From JAVJSD01 sp040219575 (lineage in GTDB: Bacteria > Planctomycetota > Planctomycetia > Pirellulales > Pirellulaceae), in NCBI GenBank assembly GCA_040219575.1, contig JAVJSD010000071.1, forward strand, positions 103,746 through 167,745: 64,000 nt of DNA, in the 5' to 3' direction. The notes below the pieces were generated by a model, which searched no databases, was not told the origin of the DNA, and was given only the letters and a program-made list of their open reading frames with translations. The translations under genes and the position numbers were made by a program. Shown piece after piece: positions 49,789 through 59,959 of this stretch. Every line of letters starts with the position of its first letter. Within the stretch, counting starts at the first letter, position 1.

Positions 49789-50268
49789 TCAACTCAGCCG
49801 GGCGGCGCTGATGACTGCGTCCATTCGCTGGCGGAGGTCGCCCCAACGTTCGCTCCCGATCTGTTCAACAAACTGCGTTTGCGCCTTCTCCCAGAGGGGG
49901 ACCGATTCCTCGATGGCGGCCACGCCCTTGTCGGTCAGCGACAGGAACTTTCGCCGTCCGTCGCGACTGGTGGTGCGGCTGACCAAGCGTCGCCGTGATA
50001 GCGGCTGCAAGTTGCGATTGAGCGTGGAAGGATCCATCACCATTTCCCGCGCCAATTGGGCGATGGTCGGCGGCTCCTCCGAAGCTCCGATCGACAGCAG
50101 AATCACCAGCTGCGTCGAACGCAGTCCGACCGGCTGCAGGGCCTCGTCGAACAGTTGCGTGATGGCCCGCGACGCCTTCCGAAAGCGGAAGCAGGCGCAC
50201 TGGCTCACCGCCTCGGAGTATTGAGCGGCGCGCTGGCTGCTCGATGTGGCGCTGCGGCGCGTCGTCAT
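49789..50268 (-). CDS. MarR-family transcriptional regulator
   Basis: A 159-residue winged-helix regulator. Residues 55-130 hold the helix-turn-helix (PTIAQLAREMVMDPSTLNRNLQPLSRRRLVSRTTSRDGRRK), with the winged segment and the typical D-x-R-x-x-x-x-x-L-T-D-x-G. These regulators usually respond to phenolic or oxidative signals and control neighbouring genes. It is divergent from the ClpP-like gene (50531), so that gene could be a target. No operator palindrome was identified in the 262-base gap. Confidence 0.88.
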   Translation of the reverse strand: MTTRRSATSSSQRAAQYSEAVSQCACFRFRKASRAITQLFDEALQPVGLRSTQLVILLSIGASEEPPTIAQLAREMVMDPSTLNRNLQPLSRRRLVSRTTSRDGRRKFLSLTDKGVAAIEESVPLWEKAQTQFVEQIGSERWGDLRQRMDAVISAARLS

Positions 50269-50530
50269 AAGGGGAGGGGGCTGGAGGGAGTGTTGCAGTC
50301 AAGCTGTGACGGCGAGGCTGGTGTGGCGGCGGGTCTCGCATGGGGCTCGACCACACACCGATTCTCGGCAGCACCAAGTGGGCCGTCAAGCAAGCGGTGC
50401 GAATACGGCCTGTGTTCGCTGACTTTTGCATGTCACTCGCACGTCGGTTGCATGGCCGCCATGCCGCCGCTTGTCGGCGGTTCGCGATCTCGGGTATGTT
50501 GCCGCATTCACTTTTGCAGGGAATTCGACC

Positions 50531-51067
50531 ATGGCGCGACAGAAGCAGCACGAAGAACCGGAAGAAGGCCCTCTCGAAATCGCCGTGATCGGCGACCTCA
50601 CCGAGCAGGAGGGGGAGTTGCACGAGAAACTGCTCGAGGCGGGCGAGGGAGGGCAGTGTACGCTCTACTTCGACTCGCCCGGCGGATCGGCCTACGCCGC
50701 CATCTCGCTGCTGTCGCTAATTTCGCTGCGGCGGCTCGACGCCACCGGGATCGTCACCGGCGAATGCTCTTCCGCCGCGTTGTGGCCCTTGGCCGCCTGT
50801 CGCCGGCGGATCGTCACCCCCTACAGCGTGCTGCGGTTCCACACCGCCAAATGGGAGAGCGAGGAAAACGTCGGCGTCGAGGAAGCGGCGGAGTGGGCTC
50901 GGCATTTCGTCGAACTGGAAAAGGAAATGGACGAGCTGCTGGCCACGTTCCTCGGCATTTCGGAGGAACAACTCGCCGCCTGGATGAAGCCCGGGCGGTA
51001 CGTCTCCGGCCGCGAATTCGCCGAGGCGGGGCTGGCCGAGATGCTGACGCTCTCGCCGCGCGCCTGA
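50531..51067 (+). CDS. ClpP-like serine protease, unusual catalytic residue
   Basis: A 178-residue ClpP/crotonase-fold protein. The oxyanion loop DSPGGSAY (48-55), nucleophile region GECSSAA (S81), and catalytic His in FHT (H104) match ClpP. The third residue of the triad, normally Asp in GLIDxV, is Glu here (GLAEML, E170). The N-terminal axial loop of ClpP is short and no ClpX/ClpA or second ClpP is nearby. It could be a stand-alone or SDH/SppA-related form. The ATG at 50531 has agggaattcgacc; an in-frame upstream start at 50426 is less plausible. A divergent MarR gene precedes it. Confidence 0.82.
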   Translation: MARQKQHEEPEEGPLEIAVIGDLTEQEGELHEKLLEAGEGGQCTLYFDSPGGSAYAAISLLSLISLRRLDATGIVTGECSSAALWPLAACRRRIVTPYSVLRFHTAKWESEENVGVEEAAEWARHFVELEKEMDELLATFLGISEEQLAAWMKPGRYVSGREFAEAGLAEMLTLSPRA

Positions 51068-51127
51068 TTGCTATTGGGGCGTATCCCTCGCCGGCGGTAG
51101 GATGGGCGGCCGTCACGAGGCTTGCCC

Positions 51128-52516
51128 ATGCTTCAATCCCGATCGATCGCCGCCCTTGGCTGCTTCACCGCCCCGCTGCTGGTCGCGCCGCTGTTGGTCG
51201 CACCGCTGTTGGTTGTTGTTGGAGGGTGCGCTCGCGGCACCGATGAGCGGGCCGCCGCCGCCGCCGTTCGCCGCTACGCCGAATTGCCGGGACTGGCCGC
51301 GACGCACCACAAGGGCTTGCGCGACGAGTTGGCCCGCCTGTTGAGCGAACAGACGACGCCTCGGCAACTCGACGCTGCGCGGAGTCCCAAGACGGCGGCA
51401 GTCGGCCCCGATTCGGCCCCGGCGAAGGCTCAAGAGCCGGATCACAAGCGGATCGAGTGGTCGCGGTTTTTTCGTCCGCAAACGCTGACGATGGCCGCCA
51501 GCCGTATCGACGCCGCTTTTCCCGCGAGCGGCGACAGCAGCCTGACGCCCATCCAACTCGCCTCGGCGATTTCCCTGCGTTCCAGCTACGACCCCCAGCG
51601 GCGCCGCTTCGACCGCCTGATCGACGCCCCCGACTTTCATCCCCCCTGGTTGATCAGTGAAGGAATCGCGGCCGACACCTCGTTCGTCGAGGTCGCGCGG
51701 CTCTGCGGCCGATTGGAGGGCTTGCTGGCGATTGAACTGCAGCACAAAGGCCAACTCGATCTGGCGGTGGAGTCGGTGGGCCGGATGCTCAGCGTGGCCA
51801 GCCTGCTCGCCGCGCAGCCTCATGTGGTGTCGCGGATCACCGCCGTCTACGTTCGCGCGGACGCGTTGTCGGTGCTGTCGCTGATCATGCGAAACGCGGC
51901 TTGCGAGCCGTCGCAGCGGCGTCAGGCGATGAACCGCATCGCCGCCGAGCTGGAGCGCTGGCCGCGGGACGGCGACGCCTGGATCGGCGATCGGGCGGTC
52001 GGACTGCAAATCTACGAAATGGTGCGCGACGGCCTGTTGACCTCGGTGCTGTCCGACGACGAGAAGCTGCGCATCCGCCGCGCCGGCTCGCTGGCGGAGT
52101 TGGAGGACGCGGTGCTGGCCGGCATCGACGCCGACGAAATGTACTACTTGGGGGCCATGCGGCGCCTGATCGCCGCCTCAAGCCAGCCGTATCATCAGCG
52201 TCGCAAGTTTCTCGAAGCGCTGCGAGTGGAGCTGATCGAACTGCAGGCTTCCACACAGTACCCGTTTGTGGCCGACACGATGTTGCTCGCCGATTTCGAA
52301 AGAGGGCATCGGCTGCAGGCGGTCGATCGCGCCCGGATGGACGGATGGCTGCTGGCGCTAAAGGCGGCGACAGGCAGTACACCCCCGACGCCTTCGCTAA
52401 ACCTTCTCACGGGCGAACCGTTTCGGTTGTCGGTCGAGCCGTCGCTGATCGTGGTCGACGGCATCGATCCCAAGACGGAGGAGCGGATCGTCATTCCGCT
52501 TGGACCGGCGGAATAG
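51128..52516 (+). CDS. Secreted lipoprotein of unknown function (462 aa)
   Basis: A 462-residue lipoprotein. The signal peptide contains a tandem APLLVAPLLVAPLLV run and ends VVGGC (lipid Cys about residue 36). The mature part is alpha-helical and Ala/Leu/Arg-rich, with no motif I recognise. Internal spans such as LEGLLAIELQHKGQLDLAVESV look like two-helix units, loosely resembling TPR/Sel1, but not enough to assign. An in-frame TTG at 51122 gives two extra residues. It follows the ClpP-like gene by 60 bases; co-transcription possible. Confidence 0.75.
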   Translation: MLQSRSIAALGCFTAPLLVAPLLVAPLLVVVGGCARGTDERAAAAAVRRYAELPGLAATHHKGLRDELARLLSEQTTPRQLDAARSPKTAAVGPDSAPAKAQEPDHKRIEWSRFFRPQTLTMAASRIDAAFPASGDSSLTPIQLASAISLRSSYDPQRRRFDRLIDAPDFHPPWLISEGIAADTSFVEVARLCGRLEGLLAIELQHKGQLDLAVESVGRMLSVASLLAAQPHVVSRITAVYVRADALSVLSLIMRNAACEPSQRRQAMNRIAAELERWPRDGDAWIGDRAVGLQIYEMVRDGLLTSVLSDDEKLRIRRAGSLAELEDAVLAGIDADEMYYLGAMRRLIAASSQPYHQRRKFLEALRVELIELQASTQYPFVADTMLLADFERGHRLQAVDRARMDGWLLALKAATGSTPPTPSLNLLTGEPFRLSVEPSLIVVDGIDPKTEERIVIPLGPAE

Positions 52517-52568
52517 CCGCCGATGAGTCGCCTGCAAGGCTGGTGCTTCGCCATCGCGAAGAACTCGG

Positions 52569-52640
52569 GTAGCAGACGTCGTGAGACTTCTCGAACCACA
52601 GTCGTCGCCCCGAACTGCCGAACTCTCACGAGTTCGGCTG
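52569..52640. repeat. REP-like palindromic repeat
   Basis: GTAGCAGACGTCGTGAGACT followed by CGAACTCTCACGAGTTCGGC-type half; another member of the GTAGCNGAAGTCG family between two convergent genes. Confidence 0.8.
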
Positions 52641-52671
52641 CCCGAAGTCCAAGCGCTGACCGAGCATTTGC

Positions 52672-53649
52672 CTACGCGCGGTAGAACTCGTGGCAACTGG
52701 TGCAGGCCTGGCCGATGGCGCCGACGGCCTTGGTGGCCTGCTGCTGGTCGCCCGAGCCGACGGCGTCGATAATCTGCCGGGAGGCCTCCAGCATCTGCTG
52801 GGCGAAGCCGTCGTAGTCGTCGTCGCCCGCGTCCTCCATGCCTTCCTTCTGCAGCGCCGCCGCGATGGCGGCCACCATGTTGGCCTCGTGAACGATCTCT
52901 TCCTTGTTGGCCATGAACTCACTGGCGTTGGCGGTCATCGGCGCGAGTTTCTTGTCGTGGGCCGTTTCAATCCGCTGCATCAGCGGGGAACGGTCACAGA
53001 CCTTCGACCAGTCGGCCAGTCGCTCGCTCTCCCCGGTTGTGGTGACCGATCCGCCGCCGACGAGGTCCTGGATGTCTTGCACGCGAAGCTTGGACTCGTT
53101 GTAGGCCTGGATCGTCCCCACTTTGGCGTTGCCGGCGCTGCGGGCGAACGTGTCGCGAATACCGGGGGCGTTCTCCTTCCAGCGGATATCGCCGTCGTAC
53201 TCGGCGATGATGGCGAACAGCAAGGCGATCATGCTGAATTCACGCCGCGCGACCTTGTGGCCGTTGCCTTGAAAGCGAATCGGCGTCTCGATGTCCTTAT
53301 CCGCGCCGAGCGTAATGTTGATCTTCTTGATTTCGTTCTCGACGGCCGAGGCGGTGACGACTTTGGCCCAACCGGTTCCGGAAACGGCCTCCGCCCCGCC
53401 ATCGCCCGTGGAGGGGCCGCCGGTCGAGGCCACCGGGGCCGCGCCCACGTTGGCGGGACGCTCCCCTTCGAGTCCCTGGGCGAACACGTCGCGGAAGAAA
53501 ATCAGGTCGAAATCCGACGATTGCTTGGAGAAGTCGGGCGCCTTCGCGCGGCGGACCGGTCGCGGTTGCGACGTTTGAGCGACGATCAAATTGGCGGCGA
53601 GAATCACCAATACCAGCGACACGGTCACGCGGACGAGAAGCTTTCGCAT
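52672..53649 (-). CDS. Cytochrome c'-type secreted protein
   Basis: A 325-residue exported protein. Signal peptide (residues 1-24), a low-complexity region with Gly/Ser/Thr (about 70-92), a middle domain, and a C-terminal four-helix-like region ending in CTSCHEFYR five residues from the end. That CxxCH followed by Phe/Tyr/Arg is the signature of cytochrome c' (haem at the extreme C-terminus), whose usual length is about 130 residues. The N-terminal about 180 residues are therefore extra. Periplasmic; may bind NO or transfer electrons. Confidence 0.8.
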   Translation of the reverse strand: MRKLLVRVTVSLVLVILAANLIVAQTSQPRPVRRAKAPDFSKQSSDFDLIFFRDVFAQGLEGERPANVGAAPVASTGGPSTGDGGAEAVSGTGWAKVVTASAVENEIKKINITLGADKDIETPIRFQGNGHKVARREFSMIALLFAIIAEYDGDIRWKENAPGIRDTFARSAGNAKVGTIQAYNESKLRVQDIQDLVGGGSVTTTGESERLADWSKVCDRSPLMQRIETAHDKKLAPMTANASEFMANKEEIVHEANMVAAIAAALQKEGMEDAGDDDYDGFAQQMLEASRQIIDAVGSGDQQQATKAVGAIGQACTSCHEFYRA

Positions 53650-53883
53650 GGCGGGAGACTCTCAGGTACGTTGGCAAAAACTGGCGGAAAACGAGCGTTG
53701 AACACGCCCGCCGTTGATTATTGCCACTAACTGGGGGAAACGCAACAAAGCATTTCCGTCACGAACTTTGGGGTCGATTGGTTGCAAAGCGAGGCGGCGT
53801 TCGGTACTTGTATAAGTTTGGACCACCTCCAAACACGATCCCACCCGCGGTCGCCCCCAAACCGCATGTCGAAGGCGCGCTTT

Positions 53884-54306
53884 ATGGCCAAAGAGAAGAC
53901 CAGCGAAGAGAAGAAGCCGGCGCCGTCGGAGGAGCCGAAGCGAATTCTGCTCGTCGACGACGACACCGAGATTATCGAATCCCTTCGCTATGCGCTGAAG
54001 GCCAAGGGGTACGATGTGCTGATCGCGCGCGACGGAAACCAGGGGCTGGCGATGGCCGAACGGGACGATCCCGATCTGATGATCCTCGACATGATGATGC
54101 CCAAGCGGAGCGGCTTTCTGGTGCTCGAGCGATTGCACCGCGCCCGCAAGGACGAATCCAAGGACCCGTTGCGGGTGATCATGATCACCGCCAACGAGGG
54201 GAGTCGCCACAAGGCCTACGCCGAAATGCTGGGCGTCGACGACTACATCCGCAAACCCTTCGCCATGGACCGGCTGATCGACGCCGTCGGCCGCCTGCTG
54301 GCGTGA
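53884..54306 (+). CDS. Single-domain response regulator
   Basis: A 140-residue CheY-like receiver with a Lys/Glu-rich lead (1-20). Acidic triad ILLVDDDTE (with Asp pair), the phospho-acceptor Asp in LMILDMMMPKRSG, Thr in MITANEG and Lys in DYIRKPFAMD are all present. No output domain follows, so it acts by protein-protein contact. No histidine kinase is near; the Ser/Thr kinase at 20120 is 34 kb away. Start ATG at 53884 with gaagg upstream; an in-frame ATG at 53866 is an alternative. Confidence 0.87.
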   Translation: MAKEKTSEEKKPAPSEEPKRILLVDDDTEIIESLRYALKAKGYDVLIARDGNQGLAMAERDDPDLMILDMMMPKRSGFLVLERLHRARKDESKDPLRVIMITANEGSRHKAYAEMLGVDDYIRKPFAMDRLIDAVGRLLA

Positions 54307-54671
54307 CGCTCCATCGAAACGGGCTTCTCCCGCCGGGACGCACTTCCTGCCGGTATGACTCACGGCCGGTATGACTTACGGCTGGGATGACTTGCGGCTG
54401 GGATGACTTCCCGCTGGGTTGATCGCCGTTCAAGGCCGTCGCCACATGCTTCGTGGCTCGATTGGGGACTTGAGGCGACAAGGTCTTGGGAAGGGTGCTG
54501 GTCGTCGATTCGCCCGCCAGGGGGAGAGTCTTCTTCCCGCAATCTGCGCAGTCTCTTCATCGAATTCCCATCGACCCGCGCGATATTGCGACTGCGTGCA
54601 GTGGCCGCTGTTCGGGCAGGCGGCGCCCTGCGAATCTCCCCCGGTTGGCAGGTTGTCGCAAAGGAACGGTG
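54307..54671. other. Gene-free interval containing 16-base tandem repeats
   Basis: About 365 bases: repeat array at the left, otherwise no assignable element; must contain the promoter for the lipoprotein gene at 54672. Confidence 0.45.
54335..54414. repeat. 16-base tandem repeat, about five units
   Basis: Four clear units of the form (C/T)GG(T/G)ATGACT(C/T)(A/G)CGGC at 54351-54414, and a more diverged unit before them. The repeat sits 30 bases after the response regulator stop. Confidence 0.8.
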
Positions 54672-55316
54672 GTGAAGAAGAACGAGCTCTTGCTTCGAGG
54701 AATCTGGCTGGCCTTGCCGCTGCTGTTGTTGGCCGGCTGCGACAATCCCGAACTGCAACAGGAGTTGGAGCGTTTGCAGCAGCAAGTTTCGGGAGAAGAA
54801 CCCGAGCCGGAACTTCCTCCCGCCCCGCCCGCCGAGCCCAAGGAAGTGGATCCCGAACACGTTTCGATGCTGGAATTGCTGATCAACACGGCCCAAGGCC
54901 AACCAGCCCCCTTCGCGACGGTGAATCCCGAAAACGCGAAGAACGACGCCTTCCGGGGCTGGCGTTTCGACAAGTGGGACGATTTCGAGTTTTCGGCCAA
55001 CATCGACGCGGACGACGATCTGGAGTACGCGACGGTCGAGCTCATCGCCGATTGCCGAAACACGCCGCTCGCGCCGACCTTTCAGGAGGTCGCTTTGTTG
55101 CAGGTGAATGAGCGAAAAATGACGCAGTATCGCTACCTGCTAAATGTTGAATTCCACGAAGGTGCTTGGCGACTGGTGCGGGCGCGGTGGGCGTTTCGGA
55201 CGAACGCCAACGACCTCCACGATGTTGCACCCCAATCGGCGCACCGAGTCTTCTGCGAATACCTGCTCCAGCAGCAGCTTCAACCGGCCGTATCCACCGC
55301 GGAAGAAGCCACTTAG
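54672..55316 (+). CDS. Lipoprotein of unknown function (214 aa)
   Basis: A 214-residue lipoprotein with signal GIWLALPLLLLAGC (lipid Cys about 23), a Glu/Pro-rich stretch (about 40-62), then a compact domain (GWRFDKWDDFEFSANIDADD, VELIADC, VALLQVNERKMTQYRYLLNVEF, RARWAFRT) that reads as a beta-rich fold. I do not recognise a family. Two consecutive GTG codons at 54669 and 54672 could both start; aaggaacg is upstream. Location: inner or outer membrane anchored, periplasmic side. Confidence 0.7.
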   Translation: MKKNELLLRGIWLALPLLLLAGCDNPELQQELERLQQQVSGEEPEPELPPAPPAEPKEVDPEHVSMLELLINTAQGQPAPFATVNPENAKNDAFRGWRFDKWDDFEFSANIDADDDLEYATVELIADCRNTPLAPTFQEVALLQVNERKMTQYRYLLNVEFHEGAWRLVRARWAFRTNANDLHDVAPQSAHRVFCEYLLQQQLQPAVSTAEEAT

Positions 55317-56108
55317 AGACCTGTCCCGCCCCGGCGTCGAACGAACATTCGGCGACCGAACGAGCTCTGGCCGGGCGGACGGCCGGGGGGACGATTGGGC
55401 AATCCGTCGCGAACCAATCTCCAGCTATCGCCTCTTTGTTAAGGCGGTGGCGAGTACAGTCCGTGCAAAAAATCGGTGGTCCGCAGCTTCTCCCGGGTGA
55501 ATTCGTAAGATGTTCTAGTGAAGCAACTTACGATCCATGGCCCAGGCGTCGTGGATGCCGCCGGCCAAGGCAAAACGGGAATCGTATTGCCACCGCGGGG
55601 GTTTGGAAGGATACTTGATAGGGAAAGAAGTGGTGGTGATGAAAGGCAACGGATGGCCCGCCAGGAATTGAGCCGAGGAGCCGGCGGCCCCGCTGCGTCT
55701 TTCCTCCCAGCCTCGGAACGAGCGCTCTTTTTCAAATTCTCTTTGCCCTGTGTCGGCAAGTCCCGCGTTTGTTGCTTTTCGCTTCAGCCTGCGCTGTCGG
55801 AAAGTCGGACGCTTAGCGCCGCCCCGTAACTCTCCCGGGCGGGCTGCTTGCTGCGCCGTGCGAACCCCCGTGGATTCGTCGGCGGTCGAGCCTGCGCACT
55901 CGGAAAGTGAAGACGAAGAAGTCTGCTTCGATTCCGAACACGTCTGACACGGGCGAGTCGTGAGACCCTCGTCCCTGCCGAACTTTGAACCAATTTCACC
56001 AAGAAGCATAACCAAGGATTCCGCGAAGCCGACGACGCCCCTCACAATTCAGACGAACTGTCGTTGTGAGGCCGATCGGCTTCGCGTTTCCGACGGGGAG
56101 GTACTTCC
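55317..56108. other. Gene-free interval before prkA
   Basis: About 790 bases. Several open frames cross it, in both directions, but none has a recognisable domain or a credible start. Contains no clear repeat. It should hold the prkA promoter and a long leader; a purine-rich site (gggagg) precedes the prkA ATG. Confidence 0.5.
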
Positions 56109-58150
<2,042 letters not shown>

Positions 58151-58154
<4 letters not shown>

Positions 58155-58221
58155 GTGGTGAGTGGCGAGTGGGGCGGCGCCAGCGCGACAGTTCGCTCCC
58201 CAAGCCGACGGCTCCGCCGTC
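58151..58221. repeat. GTGAGTGG tandem repeat plus AAGCCGACGGCTCCGCC copy
   Basis: GTGAGTGGTGAGTGGCGAGT overlaps the prkA stop codon; it is the inverse of the CACTCACC family at 39346. CAAGCCGACGGCTCCGCCGT follows at 58200, the dnaK-clpB repeat family. Confidence 0.75.
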
Positions 58222-58318
58222 GCACCCTGTGTGAAAACCAGAAAGACGTCAGAAGCAGGATAATCTCCGACTTTTACCCTTTTTTCTTTTACCCTTCCAC
58301 TTTTACCTCGGCCCTCTC

Positions 58319-59422
58319 ATGGTGATGAAAATCGACCAGGACGCGACGCGCTTCAAGCAGATTGTGCGGGGTAAGATCCGCGAGAATCTGCGGAAGTACA
58401 TCACGCACGGCGAGATGATCGGCCGCAAGGGCCGCGATCTGGTCAGCATTCCGCTGCCGCAGCTCGACGTGCCGCACTTCCGGTACGGCCGCAATCAGGG
58501 AGGCGTGGGGCAGGGGGACGGCGAAGAGGGACAACCAATCGCCCGCGGCGACGACGGAGACGGCCAGGGCCAGGCCGGCAGCGACCCCGGTCAGCACGTG
58601 CTGGAGGTCGAGATCTCGCTGGAGGAGCTGGCGCAAATCCTGGCGGATGAACTGGAGTTGCCCCGCATCGAGCCCAAGGGGCAGTCGAACATCAAGCAGC
58701 AAAAGGCCCGCTACAAGAGCATCCGCCGCGTCGGCCCGGAATCGCTGCGGCATTTCAAACGCACCTACCGCGAGGCGCTGCGACGGCACATTTCCGAGGG
58801 CACGTACAATCCCCGCGCTCCGCGCGTCGTGCCCTGTCCCGATGACCGCCGCTACCGCTCGTGGCAGACGGTCGACGAACCCGAGGCCAATGCGGCCATC
58901 ATCTACATGATGGACGTTTCCGGCTCGATGACCGACGAGCAAAAGCAAATCGTCCGCACCGAGTCGTTCTGGATCGACGCCTGGCTGAAGAGCCAATACC
59001 AGGGCGTCGAGCGACGCTACATCATCCACGATGCGGCCGCCAAGGAGGTCGACGAGCACACCTTCTACCACACCCGCGAAAGCGGCGGCACGCGGATCAG
59101 CTCCGCCTACAAGGTGTGCAGCGACTTGATCGATAAAAAGTTCTCGCCCGACTTGTGGAATGTCTACTGTTTCCAGTTCTCCGACGGCGACAACTGGGGG
59201 GAAGACAGCCGCCGGGCCCTGCAACTGCTCGGCGACAAGCTGATTCCCCGCTGCAACCTGTTTTGCTACGGGCAAGTCGAGAGCCCCTACGGCAGCGGCG
59301 ACTACATCCACTCGCTGATCGAAGCCTTCGGCGAAAACCACGAAACGCTGATTCTGTCGGAAATCGAGGATCGCGAAGCGATCTTTGAATCCATCAAGAC
59401 CTTTTTGGGGAGGGGGAAGTAA
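58319..59422 (+). CDS. DUF444 protein (YeaH/YhbH)
   Basis: A 367-residue DUF444 protein. Basic N-terminus (KIDQDATRFKQIVRGKIREN), a Gly/Gln-rich disordered segment (about 60-100), and a C-terminal von Willebrand A-like domain with MMDVSGSMTDEQK (MIDAS-type D-x-S-x-S, about 197-209). YeaH is the partner of the PrkA kinase. It follows prkA by 165 bases and overlaps no other gene. The start ATG at 58319 has no strong ribosome site; GTG and ATG alternatives are close by. Confidence 0.92.
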   Translation: MVMKIDQDATRFKQIVRGKIRENLRKYITHGEMIGRKGRDLVSIPLPQLDVPHFRYGRNQGGVGQGDGEEGQPIARGDDGDGQGQAGSDPGQHVLEVEISLEELAQILADELELPRIEPKGQSNIKQQKARYKSIRRVGPESLRHFKRTYREALRRHISEGTYNPRAPRVVPCPDDRRYRSWQTVDEPEANAAIIYMMDVSGSMTDEQKQIVRTESFWIDAWLKSQYQGVERRYIIHDAAAKEVDEHTFYHTRESGGTRISSAYKVCSDLIDKKFSPDLWNVYCFQFSDGDNWGEDSRRALQLLGDKLIPRCNLFCYGQVESPYGSGDYIHSLIEAFGENHETLILSEIEDREAIFESIKTFLGRGK

Positions 59423-59424
59423 CC

Positions 59425-59625
59425 ATGATCCGCCATGCCGACTCATCGCAGCCTTCCAAGCGGTTCGACGTACGCATCGGCCACGCCCGCGTGACCGTCG
59501 AAGCGACGTCCCGCGAACAGGCCCTCGTCGAAGGACGCCGCCTGCTGGCCGACGACATGCCCCGCATGTGGGACAAGATTTACGCGCTCGAGGATGCGCG
59601 GTTTGAAGTGGAGGAACTGAAGTAG
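59425..59625 (+). CDS. Small protein in the prkA-spoVR cluster (66 aa)
   Basis: A 66-residue protein, starting two bases after the DUF444 stop codon, so it is certainly translated with it. RFDVRIGHARVTVEATSREQALVEGRRLLADDMPRMWDKIYALEDARFEVEELK reads as two short strands and a long helix. (Only the order of features is given here: strand about 14-27, helix about 30-56.) No named family. The location inside a conserved stress cluster suggests it works with PrkA or DUF444 proteins. Function unknown. Confidence 0.75.
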   Translation: MIRHADSSQPSKRFDVRIGHARVTVEATSREQALVEGRRLLADDMPRMWDKIYALEDARFEVEELK

Positions 59626-59630
59626 CTCCC

Positions 59631-59903
59631 ATTTCAGATTGCAGATTTCAGATTTCAGATTGCAGATTGAAGATTGGAAGCGGCGCCAGCAAGGCCCGAA
59701 CCGCTGATGAACGCTGATAGGACGCTAATGAATGGAAGTTTGAACGGAGTGTCGTTGCGGGGAGTCCCACTTGGGTGGACGATCGCAGGTCTGATTAGCG
59801 TCACTTTAGCGTTCATCAGCGGTTAGCCCGTCCTTTGTGAGATCGATGAGACCGAAATCTGCAATCTGCAATCTGAAATCCGCAATCTGAAATCCGCAAT
59901 CCG
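59631..59903. repeat. Nested palindromic element, copy 2
   Basis: Outer arms: ATTTCAGATTGCAGATTTCA (59631 onward) and inverse CTGAAATCCGCAATCCGA to about 59903. Inner arms: ACCGCTGATGAACGCTGATA (59700 onward) against GCGTTCATCAGCGGTT (59794-59824). About 60 bases separate the inner arms. Lies between the small protein gene and spoVR. Confidence 0.85.
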
Positions 59904-59959
59904 AATTCCGAAGCAGGGACGGTTCACCATTTGATTTACGGCTGAAACCCGAGACACCC

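Noticed and set aside
55515..56045. 176-codon minus-strand frame in the prkA leader
   Set aside because: No domain, no good start; Ser/Arg-rich translation typical of GC-rich noncoding DNA.
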